This document shows positions 44,013 through 52,975 of a stretch of 64,000 nucleotides of DNA, piece after piece. The notes under the pieces were generated by a model. It saw only the letters and a list, made by a program, of their open reading frames with translations, was not told where the DNA came from and ran no database searches. The stretch is from a virus: IMG/VR virus record IMGVR_UViG_3300037092_000015, positions 1-64,000 of that record. The stretch is one strand, 5' to 3'. The position numbers and the translations under genes are program-made. The number at the start of each line of letters is the position of its first letter. The stretch's first letter is position 1.

Positions 44013-44641
44013 CACGGCGACCCTAGCTTGTCTTGTGCCCACTTTGGGAACATTTGCGGCGACCCAGTCCGCAAGTCAACCGGCGCCTCCAAGCTGCCTT
44101 GCCGAACCGTTCCCTTGATCGGCGGATTGAACGTCAAATAGTCAAACGCTCCGCCGCCTTTCACCGGCACGCACACCGGGTTGACCCAGTCGCGCCCGCA
44201 CGGGTCTGTTGGCGGTGTTATGGCGTGCGTTGCGATACCGCCGATGCGCCGTCCGCCTTCTACCCTGCCGTCCATCCACTCCTCTGCTGCTTTGTTGAAC
44301 GTCGCCAACGGAGCGTAAGCCCCGTTCTCTGTCAGCACCACCATCTGCAATCCTGCCTTGCTGTTTACCAGCCGCCAAGCGGCCATATAGACAACGTGGT
44401 CAAACGCCTCAGGAGGCACCGATCCGGGCGTCACGCTCAAAGGAGTGTGACCAGCATTCTGTATGGCCGCACGAACCTTCCGCACCATCTGCTCAAGCAG
44501 CATCGTGCTGCGCAATGGCGGTGTAGCCACCGGCGACCCGCTGCCGTCAGCCTTCGTCACCTGCTCGTAGTCGAGCGCCATGAACAGGTCCTTCTGCTCT
44601 GGCACCACCCAATTGGTGTTGATTTGCGGGGCTTGAATCAC
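44012..44641 (-). CDS. Possible head-tail connector (209 aa)
   Basis: GTG start; a second in-frame ATG at 44578 has a good AAGGA site. Helical N-terminal half (RSTMLLEQMVRKVRAAIQNA, then AFDHVVYMAAWRLV). It lies between capsid genes and MuF, where connector proteins occur. No family was recognised. Confidence 0.45.
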   Translation of the reverse strand: MIQAPQINTNWVVPEQKDLFMALDYEQVTKADGSGSPVATPPLRSTMLLEQMVRKVRAAIQNAGHTPLSVTPGSVPPEAFDHVVYMAAWRLVNSKAGLQMVVLTENGAYAPLATFNKAAEEWMDGRVEGGRRIGGIATHAITPPTDPCGRDWVNPVCVPVKGGGAFDYLTFNPPIKGTVRQGSLEAPVDLRTGSPQMFPKWAQDKLGSP

Positions 44642-44703
44642 GCGGTTGAAATTGAAGCCCGCCGCCGCGCCTGGCTGGCAACGGCGGCGAGCGTGTCAGT
44701 CCG

Positions 44704-45324
44704 TTACTGGCTGTTCGCCCACACGCTGTAGTTCGTGAGCGTCGCACCGGACGCGCCGATGCTGTAGATGTAGATGTAGGGGATCGCACCCTTGCCTGGC
44801 GTTGTGCTGACGCTATACACCTTGTTTGTCACTGTGATTGTGCCTGGCACACCGCTCAGCGCAAGCGTCACCGTGTCAAACAGTTGCATCCCGTTCGCGT
44901 TGTAGCAAGCACCGTTAGTCCCTCCAGTGCTCAAGGAAGGCGGCTGAACGGAAGCATACAGCACGTATGTCGCCGTGTAGGCTCCGCCTCCATTAGTGGC
45001 CGTAGCTGCCCCGTTGAACTGCAAGGCTAGCGAGTTCCCCGACAGCACGCCGTTAGGGCTTCCGCCTCCTCCGAATACCGTCGCAGGCGCAGCGCAATTC
45101 ACCAGCACTAGGTTGTTCGTGGTGACGCCCGAAGAGATTGACTGCGGATACAGACCGTTGGTGCAAACCAGCGGAGCGCCCGGCCCGTTGATGTTGCCAG
45201 ATACCAGCACTTGCGACGGCAATCCTAACCCGAATGGGTTAGCCGAAGCCGCTTGGCTGGTGAACGATAAGGCGACCACTGCAAAGGCCAGCGCCGCGAT
45301 GAATGTAATTTTCTTGATGCTCAT
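44704..45324 (-). CDS. Exported beta-rich protein next to the capsid gene (206 aa)
   Basis: Start MSIKKITFIAALAF after AAGAAACAAGACCAAT. Signal peptide with a SQA or ASA cleavage site. Beta-rich Gly/Thr/Asn mature part. The location downstream of the major capsid gene is that of a decoration protein, but a Sec signal is hard to reconcile with cytoplasmic head assembly. Confidence 0.6.
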   Translation of the reverse strand: MSIKKITFIAALAFAVVALSFTSQAASANPFGLGLPSQVLVSGNINGPGAPLVCTNGLYPQSISSGVTTNNLVLVNCAAPATVFGGGGSPNGVLSGNSLALQFNGAATATNGGGAYTATYVLYASVQPPSLSTGGTNGACYNANGMQLFDTVTLALSGVPGTITVTNKVYSVSTTPGKGAIPYIYIYSIGASGATLTNYSVWANSQ

Positions 45325-45409
45325 ATTGGTCTTGTTTCTTTTTTTTGTGTTGTTTGGTCCGGCCAAAGCCGCCCGGCCCGTCGCCGGGCAGGCTCAAGCC
45401 GTCGGTTCG

Positions 45410-47188
45410 CTATTTCACCACGCACTGGATGCCTTGGCGCTCGTCGCCAACGCCGACGCCGAACATGGCCCGCAGGTGCATGTTCGCCATTTCGTAGTTG
45501 TGGTCGAGGAACTTAACGCTCAGGAACGGAATCCGGAGCTTCGGGCTCATCACGATCTCCAGCGCAGCCGTGCTCGGAATCTCCGGCATGATCTTGGTGT
45601 AGTCCAGCGGTGCGCGGCTGACGAACAGCAGCGCGTTGCGCGTGCCGGCAAAGCCAAGGACCGACGCGGTGGTCGGATCCCCGGTGGACACCGAGTAGTT
45701 CGGTGGGGTGGCGCCGTCGGAAACTTCCGTCAGCGTGTCCGTCATCAACTGCGACTCGCTATACTTCACGTTCCCTACGCGGTGGTAGTTGCCAGTCTTG
45801 ATGAGGTCGTTGCCAGTCTTGCCGGCAATCGCGTCCTTGATTGCCCGCAAGGTTTGGTTCAACACAAACCCAGAGTCGGCAGGCAACAGCGAATAAATGT
45901 CTGGATGCAACCAAGCAAACCGCTCCACATCGGGGGAGTCTTCGGGCTCCTGGCCGCCGGGGAACTTGGCCATGTTCATCACGCGAGGCAGTTCCGCCAG
46001 GAACGTGCTAACAGTAGCGCCCTTGACGTTGAACACTGCGCGGTTCAACACCGGGTCAGTGTATGCCGGGGCGAACTTCTTGCCAGCCGTGACCGTGCCG
46101 TCGTTCTCGATGCGCTGCGTCCCATTGACGATTGCGTTGACCAGTTGGAACACAATGCCTTCGCACAGCCCATAGATTTGCACCGTCTTCTGCTCGTTGA
46201 AGAGCTGCCGGTAGGTGCTCGCCAAGAGCGTGTTCATGATGCTAATCGGGATGCCGATGTAGTTGTTCATTTGCACGTTGGCATTCCGAGCGTTGCCGAC
46301 GTTGCCGCCCCATGCGCTGTTAGTCAGGTTCGTCCGCTTCTGGTAGCCCGGAACGATGATGTAGCGGGTGACCGCCTCCTGCATGAACAACACCGGCTGG
46401 TTTTCAACGTCCGTGCTGATGTCGTTCAACTGCGGCAGCATGTTCTCGATGTGCCCCAGGTTCCACGTCATAATCAGGTCGCTGTTCAAGGCGCCCTGCC
46501 CGGTCGTCGGACTCGTGCTGCCCGGATCGTTGTAGTCCGCAGCGCGAATAAGGTCCAAGATCGGGGCGTCGCCGCCGAGCGCCTTGACCTTGTTTTCGAT
46601 CATGCCGATAAACGTCGCCCGCGCATTGGCCGCCTCAGTAGCCGCCATAATCGCCCGGGTGGCCGTGCCGCCGGTTCCGCAGGTGCGGATCAAACCGCCT
46701 TGGCGCCACGTCTTCAGGAAAGGCTCGCTGGCCTTGACGTAGCCTTGCACCATCTCGCCAAGCGACTGCTCGCAGCCGTGCAGCGTGCCGGTCTTCAGTT
46801 CGCCGGCCTGTATCTTCCGGTCGGACAGATCGTCTTGCTTCACCTTCACCGGCAGGTTGGCGATGTAGGCAACGCCGCGTCCCGGCTTGAGCATCTCAAT
46901 GTCGAGCGCCTCAGCCCGGATGGTGTCTTTCACCTCTTCCTTGAGCGCGATGGCCCCGCGAACACGCGCCTGCACAATGGCAGTGTCGATGCTCACTTCG
47001 GCCCGCACCCGCTCCCGAGCTTCGGCAGCCTTGATCTTCTCCGCGTTGTCGTAGTCGGTGGCGCGAACAGCCCAGCCGTCGTCCATCAGCAGGTCGACCT
47101 GCTCCTTCTCAACTTTCAGTCGTGTGCCCACTTCCCAATTCTTCTCGGGGCAGGCTTTCACCACGACGATTTCGTGTTTGTCGTTCAT
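45410..47188 (-). CDS. Major capsid protein (592 aa)
   Basis: Follows the protease/scaffold gene. The N-terminal 100 residues are charged and helical (AEKIKAAEARERVRAEVS), like a scaffold/delta domain that a protease would remove. The rest is mixed alpha/beta with a C-terminal LFVSRAPLDYTKIMPEIPST and IPFLSVKFLDHNYEMANMHL, consistent with the HK97 fold. AAAGAAAGCAGACACAA precedes the ATG. Longer than most capsid proteins. Confidence 0.8.
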   Translation of the reverse strand: MNDKHEIVVVKACPEKNWEVGTRLKVEKEQVDLLMDDGWAVRATDYDNAEKIKAAEARERVRAEVSIDTAIVQARVRGAIALKEEVKDTIRAEALDIEMLKPGRGVAYIANLPVKVKQDDLSDRKIQAGELKTGTLHGCEQSLGEMVQGYVKASEPFLKTWRQGGLIRTCGTGGTATRAIMAATEAANARATFIGMIENKVKALGGDAPILDLIRAADYNDPGSTSPTTGQGALNSDLIMTWNLGHIENMLPQLNDISTDVENQPVLFMQEAVTRYIIVPGYQKRTNLTNSAWGGNVGNARNANVQMNNYIGIPISIMNTLLASTYRQLFNEQKTVQIYGLCEGIVFQLVNAIVNGTQRIENDGTVTAGKKFAPAYTDPVLNRAVFNVKGATVSTFLAELPRVMNMAKFPGGQEPEDSPDVERFAWLHPDIYSLLPADSGFVLNQTLRAIKDAIAGKTGNDLIKTGNYHRVGNVKYSESQLMTDTLTEVSDGATPPNYSVSTGDPTTASVLGFAGTRNALLFVSRAPLDYTKIMPEIPSTAALEIVMSPKLRIPFLSVKFLDHNYEMANMHLRAMFGVGVGDERQGIQCVVK

Positions 47189-47254
47189 TTGTGTCTGCTT
47201 TCTTTTCTGTTGTTGTCTGCTTTGCCCTTGTTCTGTGTTTCGGGGGGCACCCGC

Positions 47255-50200
47255 TCACCGCGTCAGCGGTAAATTCTTCTTCGCCGGGTGGTCGCGCTCG
47301 TAGGCGAGCACCTCAAGCACCTCAAGCCCAGTGGCCGGCTTTTTCGGCGGCAGCTTAACCTTCACAGGCATGACCGAAGCCATAACCTGCTCAGCTTTCT
47401 GGCGCCGCGCCGATAGCGACTCAATAACTCCCTTGGACGCCGCGCCTACTGACGCCAGCGACGGCGGCAGCGCCGGGGTGGCCGAGTGCACCGTGGCCGG
47501 GGACGCGACAGCGGATGCCTGTGCCATGCTACCTGCCGAACCTTTTTCTGTGACGGTCGTATGATAATGCTCGTGCGCCGCTTTCATTGCTTGCCGGTGG
47601 GTGTTGAATACGCCGTGGTCTTTCCACAGACCAGCGCTGTCAGGATGACCGGCAGAACTAAGAGCGAAACCTTTGCGCCGTGACAAAGGGTTGATATTGT
47701 ATTGCACAGTGTCACCGCGCAGATGGCCGCCCGGAACTTCCTTCTGGAAACTATTAGCCTCTTGATCGTAGGCACCCGTCCCTGGCCCAAACGTATTCCA
47801 ACTATCTTCGTCAGCCAAATTGTGCGTCTTGCGTGCGTCTGCGCTGGCCTTCCTTGCGGCCTCGCTCCAAGTGGCCCGCACGGTCTCCGCCGCGTCCAGT
47901 TCCACCGCCTTGACCTCTCCGCCTTGCTCCACCCAGCTTGCCACCACCTTGCCGGCATCAAAGCCGCCCTCGCTCGCGTAGGCCAGCGCAACCTTCTCCC
48001 CACCGCCCACGACCGGAACGTAACTCGTCTTCCGCTCCACTAGCACAGCCGGGGCGCCCAGCGTCACCGAACCGCCGTCCGCTGCGACCGTGAACTGCAC
48101 CCGCAAGCTCTTGCCGTCCTTGCCGCAGACAACCGCTCCCCAGTCGCCGTCGTTGTCGTAGTCGCAAAGAATATCCTGCACCCAGATGCCGCCGCAAGGA
48201 CCGCACGCGTTGGCACCCACCTCTGGCTCCTTCTGGAACCGTGGGTCGTTCTTGGCCGCCTCGCGCACCAAGTCAGCTAAGTCGCTGTAGAGCATTGCAC
48301 TGGCGCGGACGGTAGCCTCGCTCCGCTGCTCTTGCGCCTCGGCGGCATGAACCGATCTGGATGAAGTAGCGTCGGTGGCTTGGACGCGACTGCGTAACAC
48401 GCCCGCTTTGTCCAGTTCCTTGCCGTGCTTTTCGGCATGGGATTCATGCTCCTTTGCCACAGATTCCCATTGGCTTGCAGTGTTGAGATGCCACTTCCGC
48501 AAGTTGGGTTTGTCTTTGTTGAAATCCGAACCGGCAAGTTCTCGCATCTGCGCGGACTTACCTTGCAATTCTTCCGCCGCGTCTAAGTGCGCTGAATAGG
48601 CTTTCATGTGCCCTGCCGTATTGCTTGCTTCATCCGTAAGCCTGTGCGCCCTTGCACTTCTGGATTCGGCCGCCGCCTTCCGCGCTGCATCGGACCAAGT
48701 AGCCTGCACCACATTGCCAGTAGCCCGCACGACCTCGCGCCCGCCCGCCATTAACTCCGTAGCCCGCACCGGCGGCATCGCACTGAACGCCGGCCTGTTC
48801 GTCAACGTGCCAAGGACAAAGGCTACCCCGGTGATCCGCGCCGGGTTGCTCACGCTCCCCCGCACCCCGTCCGGGAACGCCAGAGCAGGCTTCGCGCAGT
48901 CGCAAGCCGCCACACCGTTCTGGCACGTCCCGCAAACGCACTTCGCGTAGTCCGCGTCCGTGCCGAATGAAGGAGACCACCGACGCCAGTCGCGGTCGTT
49001 AACCGCCTTGGCACCGCTGCCGCTCGGCCTGCCTTCCAACAGCACCGAAGGTCGACCGTAAACCGGGTCGTTGCCAGCGCTGAACTCTGTAGCCCACACG
49101 CTCGCCTGCTTCTCGTCATGCTCGAAGCAACCGTATGGCTCCTGGTCCGGCTTCGCAGCCTTGATCGCGTCCATGCTCTCCTGGCATACCTTGGCGTCGC
49201 GCTCGGGCACAACGTCCACCGTCAAAGTCAACGCGCAGTCGCGGCCCTTGGTCACCGGGCCGGAGAACCCCGCCGTGATGGTGTGGACGCCGCCTGGCGC
49301 CCAGCAGAAACGGACGGGAGCATTCACGCTCCAAGGTTCACTCTTGATTGAAATCTCTTCCGCCACTGCCGAGTAGCAGCGCACGATGTTGCTGTTGTCT
49401 TTGCTCATAGATTGGTTGGTTGCTTTGTTCTTGCCGTAAGCTGCCGCCTCTTTTGCTTTCCAAGTTGCCTTGTGCTTTTCCGCCAGTTTTGAATGCTCAA
49501 ATTCAGCGTTGCCGTGATATTCCTGCATCACTCTGTCGTTTTGGGCAACAGCCTCGCATTTCAGTTTCTTATGCGCCTTTGCGGCATCCTTGTGCGCTTC
49601 TGCCGCCTTTGCGTGGCCCGGCATGTTGTGCATTTCAAGCGCCGTTTGCGTCCACTTCTGAGCGTCGTGTGAAAACTGTTCGGCGGACCAGTCGCGCCGC
49701 ACATCCTCTTTATCCAACACCCCTGCTAATGGACTTTTTGAATACTGGTTCCCGTGAAACTCGTGCCCCGCCGCATACGCGCCAACCGCCGCCGTTACCG
49801 TGCCGAGACGGGAGCCGGATTCTGTGGCGTTCATGCGCTCCATTTCTTGCAGTTCCATCGCCCTGTTGTGCGTTGTCACTCCGCGCTGGTGGTGTATCGC
49901 CATACCTCTGTGATACTCAGCTTCCTCGCCCGACAGTTCTATTTTCCTGCTGCAAGCCAAATGAGCATCATGCGCCTTTTCGTGCGCCGCGTGCGCCGCT
50001 TGATGTTGCCCAAAGTTCCTTGTCCCGGCAGCTTGCATTGTCAAGTTGTCTGCAATATCGCTATCCTTTGCTGCCTGCCGCCTCGCCTCCAGCGCCGCGT
50101 CCCGGGCCGCCTGGCTCCACGTCGCCCGCACCGTGCCCGTGCGAACGGTGCAGGATGCTTTTGCAGTGCCCGCTTTGCTGTGGTGAGTTGTAGCCGCTGA

Positions 50201-50488
50201 CTTGTGGTAGGCAATCTGCATCTGATGATATTGGCTATCGCCACCGTTTTCGATAGCCGTCTGGTGCCGTTCTGCCGCGATTGCGTGGAATTGAACCGCG
50301 CCATTATGGGCAACCTTGTCTCCTAGCATGTTGGCTGCACTGCTCTCCTTGTCTGCCATGTCTGAATATAGTGCCGCCAGTTTAATGCTAGGGTTTTCGC
50401 TATTCTTGGCAGCACGATGCCCCGCCGCGTTCCGGTTGCCGACCGGGGCGCCCGCCAGCACTGCGTTCCGTTGTGTCGTGTCACTCAT
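47255..50488 (-). CDS. Mu gpI-like prohead protease/scaffold with repeated His-rich modules (1077 aa)
   Basis: Start at 50488, one base after the stop of a small gene. The middle (about 360-573) matches Mu-type I protein: WSVNAPVRFCWAPGGVHTIT, RRWSPSFGTDADYAKCVCG, NPARITGVAFVLGTLTNRPA. Such proteins cleave capsid and scaffold during head maturation. Around it are several helical blocks rich in His (QFHAIAAERHQTAI, HAAHEKAHDAHLA, HKDAAKAHKKL) and three copies of an ATWSxAARxA motif at 50072-50134, 48650-48715 and 47828-47887. An AGHEFHGNQ motif is shared with the polyvalent protein. The C-terminus probably acts as scaffold. Confidence 0.8.
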   Translation of the reverse strand: MSDTTQRNAVLAGAPVGNRNAAGHRAAKNSENPSIKLAALYSDMADKESSAANMLGDKVAHNGAVQFHAIAAERHQTAIENGGDSQYHQMQIAYHKSAATTHHSKAGTAKASCTVRTGTVRATWSQAARDAALEARRQAAKDSDIADNLTMQAAGTRNFGQHQAAHAAHEKAHDAHLACSRKIELSGEEAEYHRGMAIHHQRGVTTHNRAMELQEMERMNATESGSRLGTVTAAVGAYAAGHEFHGNQYSKSPLAGVLDKEDVRRDWSAEQFSHDAQKWTQTALEMHNMPGHAKAAEAHKDAAKAHKKLKCEAVAQNDRVMQEYHGNAEFEHSKLAEKHKATWKAKEAAAYGKNKATNQSMSKDNSNIVRCYSAVAEEISIKSEPWSVNAPVRFCWAPGGVHTITAGFSGPVTKGRDCALTLTVDVVPERDAKVCQESMDAIKAAKPDQEPYGCFEHDEKQASVWATEFSAGNDPVYGRPSVLLEGRPSGSGAKAVNDRDWRRWSPSFGTDADYAKCVCGTCQNGVAACDCAKPALAFPDGVRGSVSNPARITGVAFVLGTLTNRPAFSAMPPVRATELMAGGREVVRATGNVVQATWSDAARKAAAESRSARAHRLTDEASNTAGHMKAYSAHLDAAEELQGKSAQMRELAGSDFNKDKPNLRKWHLNTASQWESVAKEHESHAEKHGKELDKAGVLRSRVQATDATSSRSVHAAEAQEQRSEATVRASAMLYSDLADLVREAAKNDPRFQKEPEVGANACGPCGGIWVQDILCDYDNDGDWGAVVCGKDGKSLRVQFTVAADGGSVTLGAPAVLVERKTSYVPVVGGGEKVALAYASEGGFDAGKVVASWVEQGGEVKAVELDAAETVRATWSEAARKASADARKTHNLADEDSWNTFGPGTGAYDQEANSFQKEVPGGHLRGDTVQYNINPLSRRKGFALSSAGHPDSAGLWKDHGVFNTHRQAMKAAHEHYHTTVTEKGSAGSMAQASAVASPATVHSATPALPPSLASVGAASKGVIESLSARRQKAEQVMASVMPVKVKLPPKKPATGLEVLEVLAYERDHPAKKNLPLTR

Positions 50489-50489
50489 G

Positions 50490-50603
50490 TCACTTGAGCA
50501 GTTGCACCCGGTTAACCGACGCTGCGTAATCCGTTTCGTGTCTGCTTCGCGGGCTATGCTCATTGAACACGCCCGCCACTGCCGTTGTAAGCCGTTCGCT
50601 CAC
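50490..50603 (-). CDS. Small protein (37 aa)
   Basis: GTG-initiated frame ending one base before the protease/scaffold ATG. Product MSERLTTAVAGVFNEHSPRS, then RHETDYAASVNRVQLLK. Its fit in the gap and protein-like sequence support it. Confidence 0.5.
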   Translation of the reverse strand: MSERLTTAVAGVFNEHSPRSRHETDYAASVNRVQLLK

Positions 50604-50643
50604 GTCCGTTTATGTTTACCGACTCTATTCAATCTTCTTTGTT

Positions 50644-52488
50644 TCAATCCGCGCCCAGCCCGCGAGGGCGGGGCGACATTCGGTTCGTCTTTGAAATTTC
50701 GTCCACGGTTGCCACGACATTTTTCCACTCGCCGTTTCCGGTTCCCGCAACCTTGCACTTCACAACGGCCTGCTCGACCTTTGCCAACTGCTCCGCCGTA
50801 GCCTTGGACAGCGCCGCTCGCAGCCGGTAGCTGCTAGCCGCCGCCCGCGCCTCAACCTGCTCCGGCTCCTGTTCGCCGCCGACTGGTGCCCCGCCTTGCG
50901 CCTCTGATTGCAAAGCCATCGACGCCTTTGCTTGCTGGACTTGACGTTCTAGTTGCTGTTCAAACTTTTCCTCTTCGGTCAGCGCCTCTCCTTGGACCTG
51001 TATCACGCCGTTCACAAGCACTTGGTCACCAGGTTGCGGCTGCTTCAACCCGACCACCTTGTAGGCTTCTTCCGCAACCACCGGCATCTTGCACGTCGTA
51101 GTGATCGTGCCCATGCGTACCGCCGCTTCCTGCGGAGACTCAATGTGCGTAAAGTCAGCCGTCACCCTCGGGCGCTCCTTGGCGTCACCGTAATTCACAG
51201 TCAGTAGCGTCGTGGCGAACTGGTACTCCAAAACTTCTGCCACCCAGTCCGTTACCGCTTCAAGCTTCTCCTGCTTAACTTCACCGTGCACCTTGCCTAG
51301 ACCGTAGCTGCCGCCGCCTTTGCCTTGGTCTCCCGTGTCGCTAGTTAGCGTTTGGCCTAGGAACAACTGCTCGCACCACTTCTCTGCAAGGGAAATCATC
51401 ACCCTTATCGGGTTGTCCGCCGTGATGCTCTGCGGTGCTATCACAGTCGGCTTCATGCTATCGCTCTGCGCTGCATAGACGATGAAACCTTGCGCCGCGC
51501 ACCGGGCCGCCGCCGCCTCGAACTGGTCAATCTCTGACTGAGAAATGCCTGGCATGTATGGGATGGCCATGAACGGGTTGCCGAACTTTTGCCCGAAGTT
51601 GCGCATCCAGTCCATCGCAAACACGATGTTCAGCCACGCCGTAGCAATGCACCGCATCTCGCCCGCCATGAGAAAGCTGCCGCTCTTGCTCTTGTGCTTC
51701 GCCACCATGAACTTGCGCGGGTCGTTCAGCAGCTTGCGCGGCACAACAGAACCCGGAAACGAAAGGTTGTCCTCTCCGCGCCCGTCGTCCGCAACCCCCA
51801 CACTTCCGTCCGCCTGCACCGCTATGTAGCGCGGGTTGACCCACCCGGACGCACGCACTGTTCGCTCTAGCTTGCCGCCGCCTACCGATGCAGGGTTTGA
51901 CCAGAGCAGTTCCGTGATGCTGATACCGTTCGGTATGGCGTCCGTAAGGTCGTAAACCATCCCCTTGAAGTTGTCCTCTTCCTTGAACCTGTCCGGCTCG
52001 AAACTACCGAAACTGCGCCGCACGAAGTCCGCCTTCTCAACCGCGCTCTTAGTCGGCGGTGTGCTTTCGTCAACCGTGAACGGAGTTACCTTGTAGTTCA
52101 CCATCTTTGCCGCCGTCCGCAACGTGTTCAAGCAGCGCCGATACGTCGGCCACGTGTCTGCGATTTTCACTCCCAAAGCTGCTTGCTGCCAAAGCGACCC
52201 CGCCGCCGCGCCACGAAGCAACGCGGAAATTTGCGGGATGGAGAGCACGTCTGGCAATCCCAACCACCAATCACTGAGCGCGTTTGCTGGCACCTGCCGC
52301 CCCGCCAAGTCCCCCGCCGCCGCCTTCGCCGGCACTTGCTTGCCGCGCCGTATCGAAGCAGGCAGTTCACCAACGGCCCTAACCAAGTTTGACACCGCGC
52401 CGCCAAATGGAAACGACACGGCCTTGACCGGCTTCCGGTTCACCGTGTAGAGGAGGTAATTAACTACTCCGGCGAGATACGCTACCAC
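50644..52488 (-). CDS. Portal protein, DUF935 (Mu gp29-like), 614 aa
   Basis: Start at the GTG of 52488, set by a GGAGG site 7 bases upstream. Conserved stretches of the Mu-type portal are visible: IADTWPTYRRCLNTLRTAAK, FKGMVYDLTDAIPNGISITE, GEMRCIATAWLNIVFAMDWM, FGNPFMAIPYMPG. Forms the dodecameric vertex for DNA packaging. A Gln/Glu-rich C-terminal region (from about 500) is probably flexible. First structural gene after promoter P52.6. Confidence 0.9.
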   Translation of the reverse strand: MVAYLAGVVNYLLYTVNRKPVKAVSFPFGGAVSNLVRAVGELPASIRRGKQVPAKAAAGDLAGRQVPANALSDWWLGLPDVLSIPQISALLRGAAAGSLWQQAALGVKIADTWPTYRRCLNTLRTAAKMVNYKVTPFTVDESTPPTKSAVEKADFVRRSFGSFEPDRFKEEDNFKGMVYDLTDAIPNGISITELLWSNPASVGGGKLERTVRASGWVNPRYIAVQADGSVGVADDGRGEDNLSFPGSVVPRKLLNDPRKFMVAKHKSKSGSFLMAGEMRCIATAWLNIVFAMDWMRNFGQKFGNPFMAIPYMPGISQSEIDQFEAAAARCAAQGFIVYAAQSDSMKPTVIAPQSITADNPIRVMISLAEKWCEQLFLGQTLTSDTGDQGKGGGSYGLGKVHGEVKQEKLEAVTDWVAEVLEYQFATTLLTVNYGDAKERPRVTADFTHIESPQEAAVRMGTITTTCKMPVVAEEAYKVVGLKQPQPGDQVLVNGVIQVQGEALTEEEKFEQQLERQVQQAKASMALQSEAQGGAPVGGEQEPEQVEARAAASSYRLRAALSKATAEQLAKVEQAVVKCKVAGTGNGEWKNVVATVDEISKTNRMSPRPRGLGAD

Positions 52489-52592
52489 TTTGCACCTCCA
52501 CAAAGGAAAAGGCCGGCGGCTTCGGGACACCTGTATCCCGGAGCCGCCTGGCCCCCCATACCCACAACCGTCACTGTGTTGCCGAATCTCAC
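52482..52592 (-). CDS. Putative leader ORF (36 aa) before the portal gene
   Basis: Frame VRFGNTVTVVGMGGQAAPGY, then RCPEAAGLFLCGGAKW, ends with TAG overlapping the portal GTG. It contains the hairpin at 52515-52548. Same length (36 codons) and layout as the leader at 17714-17824. Confidence 0.4.
   Translation of the reverse strand: MRFGNTVTVVGMGGQAAPGYRCPEAAGLFLCGGAKW
52515..52548 (-). terminator. Hairpin in the portal leader (attenuator-like)
   Basis: On the minus strand GGCGGCT-C-CGGGA / TCCCG-A-AGCCGCC pairs almost perfectly around an 8-base loop and is followed by GGCCTTTTCC. It may terminate early transcripts or gate portal translation. Confidence 0.5.
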
Positions 52593-52643
52593 CAAGGTTC
52601 TTCGCGTTCTGCTAAACTTTCGGACCGCAACTGTTACAATGCG

Positions 52644-52672
52644 AAAATAGCGACCGCCTCCGTTTCTGGCAA
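52644..52672 (-). promoter_or_regulatory. Predicted phage promoter P52.6
   Basis: On the minus strand: -35 TTGCCA (52667-52672), 17-base spacer starting GAAACGG, -10 TATTTT (52644-52649). Lies between the terminator at 52716 and the portal gene, so it should drive head and tail genes. Confidence 0.6.
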
Positions 52673-52715
52673 TAGAGGTTGCGCATTTTGTTTATTTTGT
52701 TTGCGGGCAGCAAAA

Positions 52716-52737
52716 AGCCCCGGCTTGCACCGAGGCT
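52716..52737 (-). terminator. Intrinsic terminator after the packaging block
   Basis: On the minus strand AGCCTCGG-TGCAAG-CCGGGGCT (8-bp stem with one G-T pair) is followed by TTTTT. Located just after the last small gene of the terminase operon. Confidence 0.75.
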
Positions 52738-52768
52738 GACACCGATAAGATTGAAGATGTGAACTTCC

Positions 52769-52975
52769 CTACTTGCCTCTAGCTCCGTGGAACAGCGCGT
52801 CAAACATTGCGTCGCCAGTCTTGCATTCAGCCTTGCCCGCCGCGTAGCCGTCGTTGAACGCTACCCGTATCAGCCGCTCAAGACTGTCCACCGTCATCGT
52901 GACGCGCTTAGCCGCAAACAGCTTCGCGTTGCACTGCCGCACCCGAGCCATGTAGCTATCGGCTGATGCGCTCAC
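52769..52975 (-). CDS. Small hypothetical protein (68 aa)
   Basis: GTG start overlapping the preceding TGA. Helical, with YMARVRQCNAKLFAAKRVTM and SLERLIRVAFNDGYAAGKAE. Last gene before the terminator. Confidence 0.6.
   Translation of the reverse strand: MSASADSYMARVRQCNAKLFAAKRVTMTVDSLERLIRVAFNDGYAAGKAECKTGDAMFDALFHGARGK

Noticed and set aside
44996-47272. 758-codon plus-strand ORF
   Set aside because: Antisense to the capsid gene and its neighbour; the minus frames have protein-like sequence, overlaps and ribosome sites, and the plus frame is low-complexity Arg/His-rich.
52612-52803. 63-codon minus-strand frame
   Set aside because: It runs through the intrinsic terminator and the promoter P52.6.
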